Source of the DNA: a bacterium
Lineage (GTDB): Bacteria > Zhuqueibacterota > Zhuqueibacteria > Residuimicrobiales > Oceaniaggregativiventaceae
Reading direction: 5' to 3'
DNA: 64,000 nucleotides
NCBI GenBank assembly: GCA_029565675.1
Contig: JAKQNP010000009.1
Location: forward strand, 1 to 64,000
Numbering within the stretch: position 1 is the first letter of the stretch; the number at the start of each line of letters is the position of its first letter. The notes beneath the pieces are model-generated. The model saw only the letters and a list, made by a program, of their open reading frames with translations, did not search any database and was not told the DNA's origin. The translations under genes and the position numbers were made by a program. Shown here one piece after another: positions 47,864 through 57,234 of this stretch.

Positions 47864-48745
47864 TCAGCCGAGGTATTTCCGCAGAATTTTGCTGCGCGAT
47901 TTGTGTCGCAAGCGGCGCAACGCTTTCTCCTTGATCTGCCGGACCCGCTCGCGGGTCAAATTGAAGCGGATGCCGATCTCTTCCAGAGTCAAGGGATTGT
48001 CCTCACCAACGCCGAAATAGAGACGCAAGACGCGCGCTTCGCGTTCGCTCAATGTATTGAGGGCGCGTTCAACTTCGATGCGCAACGACTCTTCGATCAA
48101 ATCCCGATCCGGCGCCGGCAAGTCGTCGCTTTCCAAAACATCGATCAATTTGTTGTCTTCTTCATCGTTGAACGGCGCATCCAACGACATGTATTTCCCG
48201 GTTATGGACAGCGCTTCCGAAACATCATCGGTGGCCATGCTGAGCTGCTCGGCGATCTCGTTGGCCGATGGCTCGCGCTCGTATTCCTGCTCCAGACAAT
48301 TGAAAATTCGCTCGATTTTATTCAAAGCGCCGATGCGATTGAGCGGAATTCTCACGATGCGGCTCTGTTCGGCAAGGGCTTGCAGAATGGATTGGCGGAT
48401 CCACCAGACTGCGTACGAAATGAATTTGAATCCCCGGGTTTCATCAAAGCGATTGGCGGCTTTGATCAATCCCAGGTTGCCTTCATTGATCAGATCGCCG
48501 AGCGAGAGTCCCTGATTTTGATACTGCTTGGCAACACTGACCACAAAACGGAGATTCGACTTGGTCAGTTTTTCCAGCGCTTCTGCATCGCCGCCGCGAA
48601 TCTCTTTGGCCAGCGTGATCTCTTGCTCGGGCGATAACAGCGGCACCTTGCTGATCTCGTACAAATACCGGTCCAGCGAATCTTCAGAACCGATTCCCTG
48701 GCCGTAAAAAGCTCGTTTGCTGGTTGTGTTTTGCTCGTCAACCAT
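47864..48745 (-). CDS. rpoD: Primary sigma-70 factor (short, Bacteroidetes-like RpoD)
   Basis: 293 aa. Region 1.2 begins [17 protein letters not shown]. Region 2 has [17 protein letters not shown] and [16 protein letters not shown] for -10 melting. Region 3 follows, and region 4.2 has [22 protein letters not shown] for the -35 box. It lacks the long 1.1 and non-conserved regions of E. coli RpoD, as in Bacteroidetes. The promoters I find nearby are nevertheless TTGACA/TATATT-like. The neighbours do not form an obvious operon with it. Confidence 0.93.
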   Translation of the reverse strand: MVDEQNTTSKRAFYGQGIGSEDSLDRYLYEISKVPLLSPEQEITLAKEIRGGDAEALEKLTKSNLRFVVSVAKQYQNQGLSLGDLINEGNLGLIKAANRFDETRGFKFISYAVWWIRQSILQALAEQSRIVRIPLNRIGALNKIERIFNCLEQEYEREPSANEIAEQLSMATDDVSEALSITGKYMSLDAPFNDEEDNKLIDVLESDDLPAPDRDLIEESLRIEVERALNTLSEREARVLRLYFGVGEDNPLTLEEIGIRFNLTRERVRQIKEKALRRLRHKSRSKILRKYLG

Positions 48746-49330
48746 GCGCCAATTCGCTTGTCAGCTCAATCCGGTTATAAAAACAGATTCCGCACGCGAA
48801 TACCGCAACGCGGACAATCGAAAATCTCGATCTATCGGAGGGCGCAAAATAAAAAAATAGATCAGAATGCATCAAATGGTCGGGCGAGTGAATACTCATT
48901 TTCGGGTAGGGATAAACTCACTTTCGCAATCGATCCCTGCATCTGCAAGCCAGTGCCCGGGCCTGAACAGTCAGACGATGTCGCAGCAAAGTAAAGATTC
49001 TTATCAATAAAGTCAATATTATTGTTTGCCCCGGCCCCGCCCTGTCGGCGATGCAGCCCTCTCCTCGCCAAATCCGGGGTGCAGCGGATTGCCTTTCTTA
49101 CCTGGCAAAACATGCCAAACCTGAAAAAATGAAATAATTCTTGTATTTCGTGTAAAAATCGTTATATTGAATCAGTACCGTTGAATTCCGGTCTGACCCT
49201 CCATTGTCGCTGCGGCAAAGCGATAGCAGCTCAGCCTGTCACCTGCAGTTTTCTCTGTGGTTGTCCGGAAAGATCGCAATGGCGGTCAGCATCGAATCGA
49301 CACACCCCAATTGTTTAAATCAGGTGAACA
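48746..49330. other. 585-base gap between divergent sigma factor and a small secreted protein
   Basis: No convincing gene or RNA gene. Short frames (e.g. 48862-49113 minus) lack codon bias and a family. One promoter-like pair lies at 49141-49168. The region must also hold the sigma factor's promoter, which I could not place. Confidence 0.5.
49141..49168 (+). promoter_or_regulatory. Probable promoter of the FN3-like gene
   Basis: TTGTAT (49141-49146) and TATATT (49163-49168), 16 bases apart; the -10 is identical to other strong promoters in the window. The leader would be about 160 bases. Confidence 0.5.
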
Positions 49331-49747
49331 ATGAGATCGGTTATCCCTTATTCGGCTGTCGCGCTTGTGCTTGTTCTGGCTGGCGGTTTGTTTGCCGGCG
49401 CCATTATCTCTGAATTTCGCGCCGAACCTGGAACAAATCGGGTGGAATTGAAATGGATCGTTGCGCATGAGAGCATGACCAGAGGGTATCGCATCTACCG
49501 CGGTATGGATGGCGCGTCTTTTGACGCCCTCGATTTTATTCCATGCAAAGAAGGTGCAAACGGCGAAAAAACCTATACCTATATCGATGAAACCGTTTTC
49601 AAGTCCAGCGGCAACATTTTTTATTACAAGCTCGCTGTCGTGAACAGCGATGATGCAGAGTTGTTCTACGACCGCATCTTGACCGTTGCTCCCCAAATCT
49701 CCTCCGCTCGCCATACCTGGGGCAGTATCAAAGCGATGTTCCGCTGA
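49331..49747 (+). CDS. Small secreted protein with fibronectin-III-like domain
   Basis: 138 aa. Signal peptide (VIPYSAVALVLVLAGGLFAG), then a single beta-domain: ISEFRAEPGTNRVELKWIV, GYRIYRGMDG and YYKLAVVNSDD are the strand pattern of fibronectin type III modules (V-x-L-x-W and Y-x-I-Y). No catalytic motif. It stands alone between the sigma factor and the MinD-like gene. Function unknown. Confidence 0.72.
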   Translation: MRSVIPYSAVALVLVLAGGLFAGAIISEFRAEPGTNRVELKWIVAHESMTRGYRIYRGMDGASFDALDFIPCKEGANGEKTYTYIDETVFKSSGNIFYYKLAVVNSDDAELFYDRILTVAPQISSARHTWGSIKAMFR

Positions 49748-50300
49748 TCCCCACTGCTTTAACCTGCAGCGCTTATCCGGCACCACAAAATACCAGGCTT
49801 GCATAAGAAGGCTCACGGTGAATTTTGCCTTCAGGTTGACATCGCTCAATTTCGCGACTCCAGAAGCTCCTTTTTACTGGATCGCGGTTTCTCGTCCGCC
49901 GGCCAGTTCACGACCGCCATCTGAACCGGGTTTCATGGGTTCAATTGAATTACAAAAAGGAAATCGTCAGTCCTCAACAATCGCCCAAGTCGCCGCTTGC
50001 TGCCAACCCTTGTCGTTGGAAAGACAACCCAACATCTGTCAGGCACCAGCAGAACCTGCCAAAGTTTTGTTCCCGCTCTATTCATTAAGAAACAAAATCT
50101 TAACTGCTGAATAAACCTGTGGGAATTTTTGCATTCCAGAGCACCAGCGATCGGGATGCGAAACAATGCCGGGTCGATCCGCTGATTGATGGTGGATTTG
50201 GCATATTGTTTGCTTTTAACCGTCGGGGCGCGAAAAGCAAACAACGGCAAAGTGCCTTGCGCCTGGACAAAACCGGAATTTTCAGCGAAGGATAACAAGT
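49748..50300. other. 553-base gap, nothing recognised
   Basis: A frame at 49686-50114 (+) overlaps the preceding gene, has proline/serine-rich low-information sequence and no family. I see no RNA gene, repeat or clear promoter. It presumably holds the promoter for the MinD-like gene. Confidence 0.4.
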
Positions 50301-51437
50301 ATGCTGACCGAAATTCGAATCGATAAAACCGACACGCTGAAAAGCGCCGCGGATGTTCAAAAACCGCAACGACCGTCGCAGCCGCAAATCATCGCGGTAG
50401 CCGGAGGCAAAGGCGGGGTAGGCAAGACCGTGGTCACAGCCACCATTGGCCTTGCGCTGGCGGAAAAAAACCACCAGACCGTGTTGCTGGACGCCGACTT
50501 TTTTGGCCCCAATCTGCATTATCTGTTCGGCGTCTATGCCTCCCGGCAAAGCCTGAGCGATTATTTTGCGCAAAATTGCGACATCAACGACATGGTCGTG
50601 CCCACTCCGGTCGAGCATCTCAGACTTTTGCCTGCGGTTTCGCAAACCAGGCGCTCTCTGCAGCCCGCAGCCAGGCAAAAAGCCAAGCTCATCCACAATC
50701 TGAGCCGCATCGAGGCCGATTATCTGGTTATTGACCTCGGTCCCAGCGCCCATTTCAACAATATCGATCTCTTTCTCAACGCCGATGTACAGCTGCTGGT
50801 TTCGACCGCGGAAAACACCTCGCTTTTCGGCGCCTATCAGTTTCTGCGCGCTTCGCTGTTTCGCAAGCTGCAGCGCAGCCATCCGCACTGGGCCCGTTTT
50901 GCGGCGGAGTTTATGCAGTGCGGCGATCTGACTCATGGCCGCAGCATGAAGACTGTTGCCGAATTTATCGACGAAACCATGGATGCTGACTTGGAGGATC
51001 GGTTTCATCTCCTTGCCGATATCGCCGGCCTGCGACCGCAACTGCTGATCAACAATCTGCGCGATACCGATGCGCGCGACCCATTGCAGGCGCTGCGCCT
51101 GGCCGCCAAGGAAGCTCTCAATCTCGAATTGAGTCTCTGGGGTGTTCTGCATCACGATATCGGGGTTATCGCTGCGCTGCGACGCAACCAGCCGATCGAT
51201 TTGCTGCATTCGACCGCCATTGGCAACCAGTTGCGCAACATCGTGCAACGCAAACTGGTTGCGCAAAAAAGCGACAGGCGAGCCGTCGACAACGATTTGC
51301 CGCTGCATGATTGGACCAAAGTGCGGATCTGCAGTTCGCGGTGCATCGCCTGGACCTGCTGCTGCAGGCGCAACGGCGGCACCCCCTGTGCGGTCATGCA
51401 TCCCGATCTGGCCTGCGGCAAAGCCGCATCCGGTTAA
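50301..51437 (+). CDS. MinD/ParA-family ATPase (FleN-like) with odd cysteine-rich end
   Basis: 378 aa. Deviant Walker A AVAGGKGGVGKTVVT, LLDADFFGPNLHYLFG and YLVIDLGPSAHFN are typical of MinD/FlhG-like ATPases. Such proteins switch on membranes to place flagella, pili or other machines. The last ~40 residues (from about 51316) have eight cysteines in an otherwise unlikely sequence. If one A were missing in ACCAAAG near 51317-51323, the next frame would give an amphipathic ADLQFAVHRLDLLLQAQ instead. So the end may be a frameshift. No flagellar or pilus gene is nearby. Confidence 0.82.
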   Translation: MLTEIRIDKTDTLKSAADVQKPQRPSQPQIIAVAGGKGGVGKTVVTATIGLALAEKNHQTVLLDADFFGPNLHYLFGVYASRQSLSDYFAQNCDINDMVVPTPVEHLRLLPAVSQTRRSLQPAARQKAKLIHNLSRIEADYLVIDLGPSAHFNNIDLFLNADVQLLVSTAENTSLFGAYQFLRASLFRKLQRSHPHWARFAAEFMQCGDLTHGRSMKTVAEFIDETMDADLEDRFHLLADIAGLRPQLLINNLRDTDARDPLQALRLAAKEALNLELSLWGVLHHDIGVIAALRRNQPIDLLHSTAIGNQLRNIVQRKLVAQKSDRRAVDNDLPLHDWTKVRICSSRCIAWTCCCRRNGGTPCAVMHPDLACGKAASG

Positions 51438-51447
51438 CAGAAGCAGG

Positions 51448-51476
51448 GCTGCGGCGCAATCGCTCCGTGCCGCAGC
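51448..51476. terminator. Hairpin between convergent genes
   Basis: GCTGCGGC and GCCGCAGC, perfect eight-base arms with a 13-base loop, between the MinD-like stop and the DUF58 stop. No long T-run on either side, so termination is likely but unproven. Confidence 0.45.
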
Positions 51477-51515
51477 AAAGGCAGGCTTTTCGGTTGCTTC
51501 GGTTTCTTGCGTTCC

Positions 51516-52415
51516 TCAGCCGCCGATCTTTTTTCGTTTGATCAAATAGCCCAACAAGGCGTGATCAAAAGGCTCGCTGGTCCGCAGCTGGATGTAGTCG
51601 ATCCGCTGTTCGCGGCACTGTCGTCTGTAGGCAGCGACAAACTCGGCCACTTGCCGCTGATAGTCGGCGCGGATGTGCCAGGGCTGGGTGGTCAACTTTT
51701 CTCCGCTTTCCATGTCCTCGAAGCGAGCCGCCTGTTTGAATCCAAAATCCAGTTCAGAGGGATCGAGCAGGTGAAAAACAATGACTTCGTGCTTTTTATG
51801 GCGAAAGTGTTTCAAGCCGGTCATGACGCTCTGCGGATCGTCGAACAGATCGGAAAGCACGATGATCAAGCCTCGCCGGCTGATGCGGTCCGCCAATTGG
51901 TGAAACGTCTGCCCCACCCGGGTGCCGCTGCCGCTATCCGCCGCATCCAACTCGTGCAAAATCCGATTGAGATAAGAGTGAACCGATCTGGGAGGCAAAA
52001 ACTTGCGGATCTGTTCATCAAAAGTCACCAATCCCACCGCATCCCGTTGGTGCAACATGAGATAAGCCAAAGCCGCACTCAACAGTGCACCGTAGCGCAG
52101 TTTGCTGATCTGTCCGGAGCGATATCCCATCGATGCCGAACAATCGAGCAGAATAGTGCTCTTCAGATTGGTCTCTTCTTCAAATTCCTTGACATAGTAG
52201 CGATCCGTCTTGCCGAACACCTTCCAGTCCAAATATTTGATGTCATCCCCGGGCATGTACTGGCGATGTTCGGCGAATTCGACGCTGAAACCGTGATAAG
52301 GGCTGCGGTGCAGACCGGTGAGAAAGCCTTCAACCACCAAACGCGCGACCAGATTGAGATTGCCCAATCGCGACATCACTTCCGGGGTGAGAAACTGTGG
52401 CAGATCGCTGCGCAT
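51516..52415 (-). CDS. DUF58 protein (von Willebrand-like)
   Basis: 299 aa. The DUF58 hallmark RSPYHGFSVEFAEHRQYMPG, GDDIKYLDWKVFG, and a vWA MIDAS start LDCSASMGY are present. Partner of MoxR ATPases in envelope or metalloprotein assembly. It follows moxR by three bases, a conserved pair. Other members of the operon (aerotolerance-type BatA/B proteins) are not in the window. Confidence 0.92.
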   Translation of the reverse strand: MRSDLPQFLTPEVMSRLGNLNLVARLVVEGFLTGLHRSPYHGFSVEFAEHRQYMPGDDIKYLDWKVFGKTDRYYVKEFEEETNLKSTILLDCSASMGYRSGQISKLRYGALLSAALAYLMLHQRDAVGLVTFDEQIRKFLPPRSVHSYLNRILHELDAADSGSGTRVGQTFHQLADRISRRGLIIVLSDLFDDPQSVMTGLKHFRHKKHEVIVFHLLDPSELDFGFKQAARFEDMESGEKLTTQPWHIRADYQRQVAEFVAAYRRQCREQRIDYIQLRTSEPFDHALLGYLIKRKKIGG

Positions 52416-52418
52416 GCA

Positions 52419-53426
<1,008 letters not shown>

Positions 53427-53532
53427 ATCGATGGTTTCCTCGTTTGCGTGGTTGTCGGGTGTCTGGCCGAAACGGCGCCGGCGCTTGCAGCTGCGGCTGA
53501 GCCGTATAAAAGTGCCGCAGTTGTCTTGACAT

Positions 53533-54909
53533 TTATCGATCGGCGATGAGCAGTTTCATATAGTCGCGCACCGGTTTCGGCGTTTCACCGAGTTGCATCG
53601 TCGCTTCGATGACCGCTTGCTGGCGTTCGGCCGATAAGACCCCGGCGCTGTTGGCGCGGAATTTTGCAATCACTTCTTCATCGGTCATTGGATTTTCCGG
53701 ACTGCCTTTGGCGTGGTCGACCTGGGCGCTGACCTCGCGGCCGTCGCTCAGCGTGATGATCACCCGCGCTCGTTTGATGCGCGGGAAAAGCGCATCGATT
53801 TCCCGATCTGCGGTCACCTCGATTCGCTCGAGCAGGCGCCGAATGATTGGATCGTGGATCTTGTCTTCTTCGAACGAGGAAGGCAGGACTGCACCGTCGG
53901 CGAGCGCGGCGGCGATGCAATAGGGCAGACTGTGGTCCGCGGTCTCTTTGGTCGTCGGGTGATACTTGCTCGGATCGGAAAGAATATCCGCCCCGCGGGT
54001 GGTGGTGAAAACCTGCACCTTGGCGATCCTCTCCGGCGTCAGATCGTGTTTGGCGCGCAAATTCAGCGCCGCGGTGATCGGTTGATGGGTCAGCGCTTCG
54101 GTCGGAAACGGTTTGGTGCTGCATTCGGTGATCAAAAACTTTTTCCCGAGCCCGTCCAGCAACACATCCGTCGACCAGACCACCGACTTCAAAACCTGCT
54201 GCAAACCTTCCTTGCCTTCGATGACCTCAACCGGGCCGCTGTAACCCTCGGCCGCCAACAGAGCAGCGGTCACACCCGCCTGGGTCGCCAGCGGATCGGC
54301 CGTGTTTTTCATGTTGGTCAGGTGGCCGGCGACCACGCCGCCGAGGGTAAAGTGACTCGAACCGCTGATTCCCGCCGCGGCAACCGTCTGCGATTCATCC
54401 AGACCCAACAGCCGGGCGGCGACGAACGGCGAAACAAACTGGGTGAGCGTGGCGTGGTGCCAACCGATTTCCCGAATGCCGGGATCGGCGGCCAAACACC
54501 AGCGCATCTCCAGTTCATAGGCGATCAGCACCGCGACGATCAACTCGCGGCTGTCGCGCTGCGCTTTCTCGGCGCTCGCCCAGGCCGCCGGAATGATGTC
54601 CGACGGATGGCTGGGATCCTGCTTCCAATAGATGTCGTTGTAGTCGATCGCCCGCACCAGCAGCGCATTCATCAGCGCGGCGTTCGGCGCGTTGGTCTGC
54701 AAACCGCTGCCGATGACCGTTGCCTCAGGTGTGCCGCCCAACTTTTCGATAAACCGGTGTGCCGCCTGCATATCCGCATTGTGCAATGCGGTCAAAGCGC
54801 AACCAACACTGTCCAGGATAAAGCGCCGCGCTTCGCGTCGCGCCGCTTCCGGGATGTCGGTATAGCGCAGCGAAAGGGCAAAGCGCGCCATTTCTTGCGT
54901 CAAACTCAT
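53533..54909 (-). CDS. MmgE/PrpD family protein (2-methylcitrate dehydratase-like)
   Basis: 458 aa. EARRFILDSVGCALTAL, AIDYNDIYWKQDPSHPSDIIPAA and GWHHATLTQFVSPFVAARLLGLD match the MmgE/PrpD fold. Members dehydrate 2-methylcitrate or similar hydroxyacids. No prpB or prpC is beside it, so methylcitrate-cycle use is unproven. The start at 54909 has AAAGGCGGTG upstream; the frame runs to 55023 without a better site. Confidence 0.87.
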   Translation of the reverse strand: MSLTQEMARFALSLRYTDIPEAARREARRFILDSVGCALTALHNADMQAAHRFIEKLGGTPEATVIGSGLQTNAPNAALMNALLVRAIDYNDIYWKQDPSHPSDIIPAAWASAEKAQRDSRELIVAVLIAYELEMRWCLAADPGIREIGWHHATLTQFVSPFVAARLLGLDESQTVAAAGISGSSHFTLGGVVAGHLTNMKNTADPLATQAGVTAALLAAEGYSGPVEVIEGKEGLQQVLKSVVWSTDVLLDGLGKKFLITECSTKPFPTEALTHQPITAALNLRAKHDLTPERIAKVQVFTTTRGADILSDPSKYHPTTKETADHSLPYCIAAALADGAVLPSSFEEDKIHDPIIRRLLERIEVTADREIDALFPRIKRARVIITLSDGREVSAQVDHAKGSPENPMTDEEVIAKFRANSAGVLSAERQQAVIEATMQLGETPKPVRDYMKLLIADR

Positions 54910-55047
54910 ACCGTTCACCGCCTTTGCTTTTGGAGTCAACAACAAACCGCAGAAATGCAAAAACGCGTTGCCGTTTCGCAAACGGGAAACGATTCCGCGG
55001 CTCTTAAAAGGCTTTGTGGCCATTCGTGATTATTCAGACCGTGACCC

Positions 55048-55072
55048 AGATCCGGTGCGCAGCACCGGATCT
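55048..55072. repeat. Perfect 11-bp palindrome, three-base loop
   Basis: AGATCCGGTGC, GCA, GCACCGGATCT. It has no T-run. It lies about 140 bases upstream of the MmgE/PrpD start, so a regulatory role is possible. Confidence 0.6.
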
Positions 55073-55159
55073 CATATAAAATCAATCTGATAGCAATGTA
55101 CAGAGGGTGACAAGTGCCCATTTCACAACCGCATAAAGAACAAGAGATTGAATGTTTTT

Positions 55160-55179
55160 GATTCGGTTAACACCGAATC
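55160..55179. repeat. GATTCGGT/ACCGAATC hairpin
   Basis: Perfect eight-base arms around TAAC. It resembles the leader hairpin at 25961-25980 (GATTCTGTT/AACAGAATC). Confidence 0.5.
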
Positions 55180-55240
55180 TGGGTGTGATAAGATACTAAA
55201 AAAAAGTGCAAAAGGGGAAATTTTTCTCTGCGGCAAGGAC

Positions 55241-55271
55241 AAAAAGCCGGGCGGCATGCAACCGCCCGGCT
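55241..55271 (-). terminator. Intrinsic terminator of hcp
   Basis: Ten-base perfect arms AGCCGGGCGG and CCGCCCGGCT, seven-base loop, then five T on the minus strand. It ends 13 bases before the hcp stop codon region at 55284. Confidence 0.88.
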
Positions 55272-55283
55272 TGTGGAGAGCGG

Positions 55284-56942
55284 TCAGTTGCCCGCCATCA
55301 TGGCAGCAACGTCTTTTTCCGGGGTGCCGATCGTCCGGATGGCGAATTTTTCCACCAGGACTTTGGCAACATTCGGTGAGAGAAAAGCCGGCAGAGTTGG
55401 CCCAAGGCGGATGCCCTTGACACCCAGATAGAGCAAAGCCAAAAGCACGGTGACGGCTTTTTGTTCATACCAGGCGATATCGTACGAAATCGGTAAATCG
55501 TTGATATCGTCTGCGCCGAAAATTTCTTTCAGTTTCAATGCGGTAACCGCCAGCGAATAGGAGTCGTTGCATTGGCCGGCATCGAGAACCCGGGGAATCC
55601 CGTCGATGGTGCCGAGATCGAGCATGTTGTAGCGGAATTTGGCACAACCCGCTGTGAGAATAACCGTGTCGGACGGCAATTGTTCGGCTACCTGGGTGAA
55701 ATAGGCGCGCGAGTTCTGGTGACCGTCGCAGCCGCCCATCACCACAAATCGTTTGAGCTTGCCGGCCTTGACCGCTGCCACCACGGCGTCTGCATGCGAC
55801 AGCAGCGCATCATGCGCAAAACCGATGGTCAGGGTCTTGCCTTCGGTTTTGGCCAGCCCAGGCGCCAGGCTCAGCGCTTTTTCGATCACCGGGCTGAAAT
55901 CTTTTTCGCCGTTTTCCTGGCGGTCGGCGATGTGGCGCAAACCCGGCCAACCCACCAGTCCGGTGGTGAAAATCCGATCGCGATAGGATGAGCGCGGCTT
56001 TTGCAGACAATTGGTCGTCATGAGAATGGCGCCGTTAAATGCTTCGAATTCTTTTTGCTGGTTGTACCAGCTCGTGCCATAGTTGCCCTTGAGGTGGGAG
56101 AACTGTTTCAGCTTGGGATAGGCCAGGGCGGGCAGCATCTCGCCATGCGTATAGATGTTGACGCCTTTGCCCCTGGTTTGCTGCAAAAGCTCATAGAGAT
56201 CCTGCAGATCATGACCACTGACCAGAATGGCCGGCCCGGGCTCGGTGCCCGTGGAAATCTGCGTCGGTTCCGGATGGCCGAAAGCCGTGGTGTTGGCTTT
56301 GTCCAACAACGCCATGACCCGCACCGCATTTTCCCCGGTCTTCAACACCCAACCCACCAGATCGTCGGCGGTCAACTGGTCGTCCAAGGTCGCCACCAGC
56401 GCATCCTGAATGAAATGGTTCAGATCGCGATCCATATGCTTCAGCACATAGGCGTGATCGGCATAAGCGCAAATGCCTTTGAGACCATAGATGATCAGTT
56501 CGCGCAGCGAACGGATGTCCTCGTCTTCACAGGCGAGCACGCCGCTGGAAGCGGCTTTGGCGACCCATTTTTCGCGTCCGCCATGCCAATCCCAGGAGGC
56601 CGCATCGGGTATCGCCTGGCTGAGAGGGGCATTCTTATCGGCAGACTTTACACGCTCGCGCAGGCGGTCGCGCAGCACAAAACCGCTCTCGATTTTGTCG
56701 GCAATCGCCTGGGGATCGAAATTGACGTTGGTGATCGTGGTGAACAGCGCCTGGATAACAAAAAGATCGGCAACGGGGTCGCCAACATTCACTGCACGGC
56801 CTTTTTGCGCCCAAAAAGAGATCCCTTTGGCGGCGAAGACCAGCAGATCCTGCAAAAGAGCGGTTTCTGCATCCTTGCCGCACACCCCGCGCACGTCACA
56901 GCCGTTGTTGTGCTGGGTTTCTTGGCACTGATAACAAAACAT
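55284..56942 (-). CDS. hcp: Hybrid-cluster protein / hydroxylamine reductase
   Basis: 552 aa. N-terminal cluster cysteines C3, C6, C15 and C21 (C-x2-C-x8-C-x5-C) match the class I Hcp of strict anaerobes, not the E. coli spacing. Hybrid-cluster ligands are visible in the C-terminal half: TNCLQKPRSSY, LTAGCAKFRYN and LDAGQCNDSYS. Hcp reduces hydroxylamine to ammonium in vitro and acts in nitric-oxide stress in vivo. It is divergent from an octaheme HAO-like gene. Its promoter (57052-57080) is followed by a palindromic site like that of the rrf2 gene, and a strong terminator follows the stop. So hcp is transcribed alone and probably repressed by Rrf2. Confidence 0.97.
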   Translation of the reverse strand: MFCYQCQETQHNNGCDVRGVCGKDAETALLQDLLVFAAKGISFWAQKGRAVNVGDPVADLFVIQALFTTITNVNFDPQAIADKIESGFVLRDRLRERVKSADKNAPLSQAIPDAASWDWHGGREKWVAKAASSGVLACEDEDIRSLRELIIYGLKGICAYADHAYVLKHMDRDLNHFIQDALVATLDDQLTADDLVGWVLKTGENAVRVMALLDKANTTAFGHPEPTQISTGTEPGPAILVSGHDLQDLYELLQQTRGKGVNIYTHGEMLPALAYPKLKQFSHLKGNYGTSWYNQQKEFEAFNGAILMTTNCLQKPRSSYRDRIFTTGLVGWPGLRHIADRQENGEKDFSPVIEKALSLAPGLAKTEGKTLTIGFAHDALLSHADAVVAAVKAGKLKRFVVMGGCDGHQNSRAYFTQVAEQLPSDTVILTAGCAKFRYNMLDLGTIDGIPRVLDAGQCNDSYSLAVTALKLKEIFGADDINDLPISYDIAWYEQKAVTVLLALLYLGVKGIRLGPTLPAFLSPNVAKVLVEKFAIRTIGTPEKDVAAMMAGN

Positions 56943-57035
56943 AATAAGACCTCCTGTCTATCATTTCATGGCGAACGGCGGACGGATTGGAAAGTGCAGA
57001 GACAGAGCCTCTCCTGTCCATCGACGGCGAATAAA

Positions 57036-57049
57036 AGACTTGTTTGTCC
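57036..57049. promoter_or_regulatory. Putative Rrf2 operator in the hcp promoter
   Basis: On the minus strand GGACAAACAAGTCT, two bases after the hcp -10 box and so over the transcription start. It matches the site at the rrf2 promoter (62212-62225) at 11 of 14 bases. Position and sharing suggest a repressor site. Confidence 0.6.
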
Positions 57050-57051
57050 GA

Positions 57052-57080
57052 AATATAGCACAATTTGGTGTCAGGATCAA
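57052..57080 (-). promoter_or_regulatory. Promoter of hcp
   Basis: On the minus strand TTGATC (57080-57075) and TATATT (57057-57052), 17 bases apart. The leader to the hcp start is about 100 bases. Confidence 0.72.
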
Positions 57081-57091
57081 GTTTTTTTTAG

Positions 57092-57120
57092 TTGCCTGCA
57101 TGAAGTTTTTACCTTATTTT
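57092..57120 (+). promoter_or_regulatory. Possible promoter of the HAO-like operon
   Basis: TTGCCT (57092-57097) and TATTTT (57115-57120), 17 bases apart, back to back with the hcp promoter. Weaker than the others. No copy of the operator-like site follows it; the hcp site lies about 45 bases upstream. Confidence 0.45.
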
Positions 57121-57234
57121 ACGCCAGTTGCTTGCCACCCGCCGCAAGTGAGAGGGAGGACATGCGTTGCCGGTCCACAGAGCATGGATTGTCTGCCGGG
57201 TCGTGCAGCGCTGTGAATCTGAAGGAGGAGGCTT

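Larger units (their letters stand above)
54910..55283. other. 374-base gap with two hairpins and a terminator
   Basis: Contains a perfect 11-base palindrome (55048-55072, AGATCCGGTGC/GCACCGGATCT around GCA), an eight-base hairpin (55160-55179, GATTCGGT/ACCGAATC) and the hcp terminator. No gene. Confidence 0.6.

Noticed and set aside
48862-49113. Small gene upstream of the sigma factor (minus strand)
   Set aside because: No family, no ribosome-binding site, mixed low-information sequence.
50100-51401. 433-codon open frame on the minus strand
   Set aside because: Antisense to the MinD-like ATPase, whose Walker motifs are unmistakable.
53491-53520. Terminator between MmgE/PrpD and moxR
   Set aside because: Seven-base arms CTGCGGC/GCCGCAG but a 16-base loop and no T-run; too weak to call.
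53713-55029. 438-codon open frame on the plus strand
   Set aside because: Antisense to the MmgE/PrpD gene; arginine- and glycine-rich with no family pattern.
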